DNA of 8,288 nt from Rhodospirillaceae bacterium (lineage in GTDB: Bacteria > Pseudomonadota > Alphaproteobacteria > Rhodospirillales > Magnetospirillaceae). Shown here piece after piece: positions 6,341 through 8,288 of this stretch (positions are counted from its first letter, which is position 1; each line of letters starts with the position of its first letter). Location: contig DUZC01000082.1 in the NCBI GenBank assembly GCA_013349735.1, positions 1 to 8,288 on the forward strand, given 5' to 3'. The position numbers were made by a program, and so were the translations under genes. Under the pieces are notes generated by a model. The model ran no database searches. It was not told the DNA's origin and was given only the letters and a program-made list of their open reading frames with translations.

Positions 6341-6724
6341 TCAGTGCGAAAGGGCCACGGCCCAGGTGACAAGCGTGCAAACCAACGTGCAGACCACCAT
6401 CACCATGCCGGACTTGCGGGCGACCGGAAGTTCAAAACCCCAGCCAACATCCCAAAGCAAATGCCGGATGCCGTTAAACAAATGATAGAAAAGACTAAAG
6501 GAGAAGCCGAACAGAACCAAATAGCCGATGGGCGATCCCAACAGTCCACTGGCACGGTCGAAGGCCGCCGGACCATAAACCGCTGAACCCAACCAATAGG
6601 TCAGCAACAAGGTGCCGATGGACAGCGCCACGCCGGTGGCGCGATGAGTGCCGGACAGCAGAACGATCAAAGGAAATTTGTAGTTCAGCAGATGCGGCGA
6701 AAGGGGCCGATTTGAAGGTGTCAT
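6341..6724 (-). CDS. sdhC: Succinate dehydrogenase cytochrome b556 subunit
   Basis: Larger membrane anchor of complex II, 127 residues with the preferred start. It has three transmembrane helices (about 18-45, 64-88 and 104-124). The family signature RPLSPHL is at 6-12. Ser24, His27 and Arg28 (LLSGTHRATG) match the E. coli quinone-binding Ser27 and Arg31 region. His81 in YHLFNGIRHLLWD matches the heme ligand His84. The frame extends upstream to an ATG at 6758-6760, adding 12 residues. That start has no ribosome binding site and would lie about 10 bases from the predicted transcription start. The ATG at 6722-6724 has AAGAGG 6 bases upstream and puts RPLSPHL at its usual distance from Met1. It is first in the sdhCDAB operon and has its own promoter. 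Confidence 0.95.
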   Translation of the reverse strand: MTPSNRPLSPHLLNYKFPLIVLLSGTHRATGVALSIGTLLLTYWLGSAVYGPAAFDRASGLLGSPIGYLVLFGFSFSLFYHLFNGIRHLLWDVGWGFELPVARKSGMVMVVCTLVCTLVTWAVALSH

Positions 6725-6730
6725 GGGGAG

Positions 6731-6736
6731 CCTCTT
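6731..6736 (-). promoter_or_regulatory. Ribosome binding site fixing the sdhC start
   Basis: The minus strand reads AAGAGG, 6 bases before the ATG at 6722-6724. No comparable site precedes the upstream ATG at 6758-6760. This supports the 127-residue SdhC. Confidence 0.7.
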
Positions 6737-6776
6737 ATGATTGTCCCCCAAGGGGCTCATGGGCGTTGCGTCGCCC

Positions 6777-6805
6777 GGTTTAAACCCTTGCTAACGGTGT
6801 GTCAA
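6777..6805 (-). promoter_or_regulatory. Candidate sigma70-type promoter of sdhCDAB
   Basis: On the minus strand, a perfect TTGACA -35 box (6800-6805) is followed by a 17-base spacer and TAAACC (6777-6782) as a -10 box. The -10 is weak but acceptable in alphaproteobacteria. Transcription would start near 6770, giving a leader of about 45 bases before the preferred sdhC ATG. A 5-bp inverted repeat, GGGCG/CGCCC (6761-6776), sits at the predicted start point. The promoter lies in the 161-base gap after mch, so sdh can be transcribed apart from the upstream genes. Confidence 0.6.
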
Positions 6806-6843
6806 CGCCCGGCCAAAGTCATCGCCCTGGAAAAGGACGATTT

Positions 6844-6862
6844 TTTGATAGCAACAGTCAAA
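6844..6862. promoter_or_regulatory. Short dyad upstream of the sdh promoter
   Basis: TTTGA-N9-TCAAA forms an inverted repeat centred about 80 bases upstream of the predicted sdh start point. The arms resemble FNR/CRP-type half sites, but the spacing is wider than the FNR consensus (TTGAT-N4-ATCAA). A regulator site is possible; chance is also possible in this AT-rich patch. Confidence 0.2.
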
Positions 6863-6885
6863 GTCCAATGAAAAAACAGACCCGC

Positions 6886-7947
6886 CTAACTCTTTCCACG
6901 GGGCATCAATACCCAGTAGTCAAAATCAAGCACCACGGAAGGATGGTAGTCTTTTTCACCACTGGCCTTTGACGGGAAGCCTGCACAGGGATGATCCTTG
7001 GTGGCAATTGTACGAAGTCTGAGCGCACCTAAATCATCGCGCCCCGCCAGTCTTTGTTTATCCAAAATTTCCGTCCAGGCGTAAATCGTATCCCCGGCAA
7101 AGGTCGGCGCCACATGCCGCCCGCCATTGATCGCCACCAGTTTGCAGCCATTGGCCAGGCCATTGAAGGACAAAGAGCGCGCCAGCGAAATGATATGTCC
7201 ACCATAGATGAGGCGACGGCCAAAGCGGCCCTGGCTTTCGCTATGCTGGTTGAAATGCACTTTCGCGGTGTTTTGATATAAGCGGGTTGCCGCCATGTGA
7301 TCGGACTCTTCAATGGTCATGCCATCGACATGATCGATCTGCTCGCCAATGGCATAGTCGTCCCACAAATAAGGCGATCCGGCCAAGGCCGTATCATAAT
7401 CGGCCACAGCCATTCCGGCCGGCAGATGAAAAGCGCCGGGCTCGACGGCCGGGCTGGTTTGGGGCACCGCGTCCGGGGGCGCCGGCGCCGCCGGGTCGCG
7501 CTTGCGGACCATCACCCAACGGACATATTGCACCACCATCTCGCCCCGTTGGTTGGATCCGGTGGACCGCACATAAACCACACCGGTTTGCCGGTTGGCA
7601 TTCTCTTTCAGACCAATGACTTCGGAACGGGCGGACACCGTGTCCCCGGGATAAACCGGGACACCGAAAACGCCTTCGGCATAGCCAAGATTGGCGACCG
7701 CGTTTAAGGAAATATCTGGAACCGTCTTGCCAAAAACAAGGTGAAAGGCCAACAAGTCATCAACCGGCGCCTCGGAAAACCCAAGCTTTCTGGCAAATTC
7801 TGACGAGGAGGCCAGCGCAAAGCGGCCGCCGTAAAGCGCACAATAAAGCGCTTGATCCCCTGACGTCACCGTCCGCGGCGTGGCATGAAGGATCGACTGC
7901 CCCAATCGGAAGTCTTCGAAAAAATTTCCCGGGTTGGTCTTGCTCAT
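6886..7947 (-). CDS. mch: Mesaconyl-CoA hydratase (2-methylfumaryl-CoA hydratase)
   Basis: Enzyme of the ethylmalonyl-CoA pathway that hydrates mesaconyl-C1-CoA to beta-methylmalyl-CoA in the cytoplasm. It has 353 residues, close to the known Rhodobacter enzyme, which it closely resembles as I remember it (NPGxFFEDFRLGQ near the start, LNAVANLGYA, RDPAAPAP). It has two MaoC-like hot-dog halves. The first carries YPGDT (99-103). The second carries the hydratase-type segment YQNTAKVHFNQH (224-235), where Asn233 and His235 are candidate catalytic residues, then RRLIYGGH (244-251) and FAGDT (283-287). The ATG at 7945-7947 is 7 bases after the CitE-family stop. Its AAGGGG binding site (7958-7963) overlaps the end of that gene, so the two look co-transcribed. 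In Rhodobacter sphaeroides mch also lies near sdh. A generic MaoC dehydratase is the fallback call. Confidence 0.9.
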   Translation of the reverse strand: MSKTNPGNFFEDFRLGQSILHATPRTVTSGDQALYCALYGGRFALASSSEFARKLGFSEAPVDDLLAFHLVFGKTVPDISLNAVANLGYAEGVFGVPVYPGDTVSARSEVIGLKENANRQTGVVYVRSTGSNQRGEMVVQYVRWVMVRKRDPAAPAPPDAVPQTSPAVEPGAFHLPAGMAVADYDTALAGSPYLWDDYAIGEQIDHVDGMTIEESDHMAATRLYQNTAKVHFNQHSESQGRFGRRLIYGGHIISLARSLSFNGLANGCKLVAINGGRHVAPTFAGDTIYAWTEILDKQRLAGRDDLGALRLRTIATKDHPCAGFPSKASGEKDYHPSVVLDFDYWVLMPRGKS

Positions 7948-7954
7948 GACCCTA

Positions 7955-8288
7955 TCACCCCTTCACTTCTGCCGACATTTGCGCAATCTGGTCAGCAAGG
8001 CCGACCAGCCGGCGGGCATTCATCACATGCAGATTTTCGATAAGCTTGCCATCCAGCACCACTACCCCCTGGCCAGCCGCTTCGGCACCGGCATGAGCCT
8101 CGATGATGCGCTGTGACCAGGCGACTTCCTTTTCGGACGGCGCAAAGACGCTATTGGCGGTGGCAATGGTCTTGGGATGGATCAAGGTTTTTCCGTCGAA
8201 CCCCAGTTCAAGCCCCTGAAGGCAGGCGCTCGCGAAGCCTTCGTCATCGTCCAGGTCAAGATGCACACCATCGACAATAGCCAGACCA
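7955..8288 (-). CDS. CitE / malyl-CoA lyase-family protein, C-terminal part (runs off right edge)
   Basis: C-terminal 110 residues of an HpcH/HpaI aldolase-fold, CitE-like enzyme; the N-terminus lies beyond base 8288. Visible family features are DGVHLDLDD, then GFDGKTLIHPKTI (the conserved IHP segment near the end of the barrel), FAPSEKEV and DGKLIENLHV in the C-terminal lid. Members cleave or hydrolyse malyl-CoA, beta-methylmalyl-CoA or citramalyl-CoA. Being directly ahead of mch, it is probably an ethylmalonyl-CoA pathway enzyme: the (3S)-malyl-CoA thioesterase (Mcl2) or the malyl-CoA/beta-methylmalyl-CoA lyase (Mcl1). The C-terminus looks more CitE/Mcl2-like to me than Mcl1-like, but the metal-binding and catalytic part is missing. 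The frame is open to the window edge, so a GTG at 8266 is not the start. It ends in tandem stops, TGA-TAG. Confidence 0.85.
   Translation of the reverse strand, partial: GLAIVDGVHLDLDDDEGFASACLQGLELGFDGKTLIHPKTIATANSVFAPSEKEVAWSQRIIEAHAGAEAAGQGVVVLDGKLIENLHVMNARRLVGLADQIAQMSAEVKG

Noticed and set aside
6870..6900. Possible terminator after mch (T-run just past the stop)
   Set aside because: The minus strand has six Ts shortly after the TAG, but only a 4-bp stem with a long loop can be drawn before them.
1..8288. CRISPR array, phage, toxin-antitoxin or defence system
   Set aside because: There are no spaced direct repeats, no integrase or transposase, and no defence-type domains. Every long gene except the lipoprotein belongs to a recognised housekeeping or metabolic family.

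Overview
The window looks like chromosomal core-metabolism DNA from an alphaproteobacterium. Rhodospirillales or a related order is the best guess. The inference rests on the alphaproteobacterial style of the SDH, MDH and ZapE proteins, the moderately high GC content, and a mesaconyl-CoA hydratase, a marker of the ethylmalonyl-CoA pathway. No species can be named from sequence alone. I see no phage, CRISPR, defence, transposase or tRNA/rRNA genes.

Layout from left to right. (1) The 5' part of mdh (malate dehydrogenase) on the minus strand, cut by the left edge. (2) A gene-free stretch of 327 bases. It holds the mdh leader and a 174-bp element with imperfect terminal inverted repeats of about 34 bp. 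(3) zapE (AFG1-type ATPase), minus strand; its stop codon lies in the tip of that element. (4) A DHH/DHHA1 phosphoesterase gene, minus strand, whose 3' half is strikingly AT-rich. (5) A divergent intergenic region with a perfect 10-bp dyad over a good sigma70-type promoter. (6) A small plus-strand lipoprotein gene of unknown function. (7) A strong bidirectional terminator shared with the convergent sdh operon. (8) sdhC-sdhD-sdhA-sdhB, minus strand, tightly packed, with a recognisable promoter ahead of sdhC. (9) mch (mesaconyl-CoA hydratase) and, 7 bases upstream of it, the 3' end of a CitE/malyl-CoA lyase-family gene running off the right edge.

How the genes fit together: the ethylmalonyl-CoA pathway turns acetyl-CoA into glyoxylate plus C4 units. 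Mch makes beta-methylmalyl-CoA, and CitE-family enzymes cleave it or act on malyl-CoA. The products succinate and malate enter the TCA cycle through the enzymes encoded here, succinate dehydrogenase (complex II) and malate dehydrogenase. The window is therefore a carbon-assimilation and respiration block, with a chaperone-like ATPase and a phosphoesterase inserted between its two TCA units.

For three genes the longest possible reading frame is probably not the real start. I moved the DHH, sdhA and sdhC starts to internal ATGs with good ribosome binding sites. I found no convincing new multi-gene system. The items most worth checking are the inverted-repeat element, the composition break inside the DHH gene, and the operator-like dyad.
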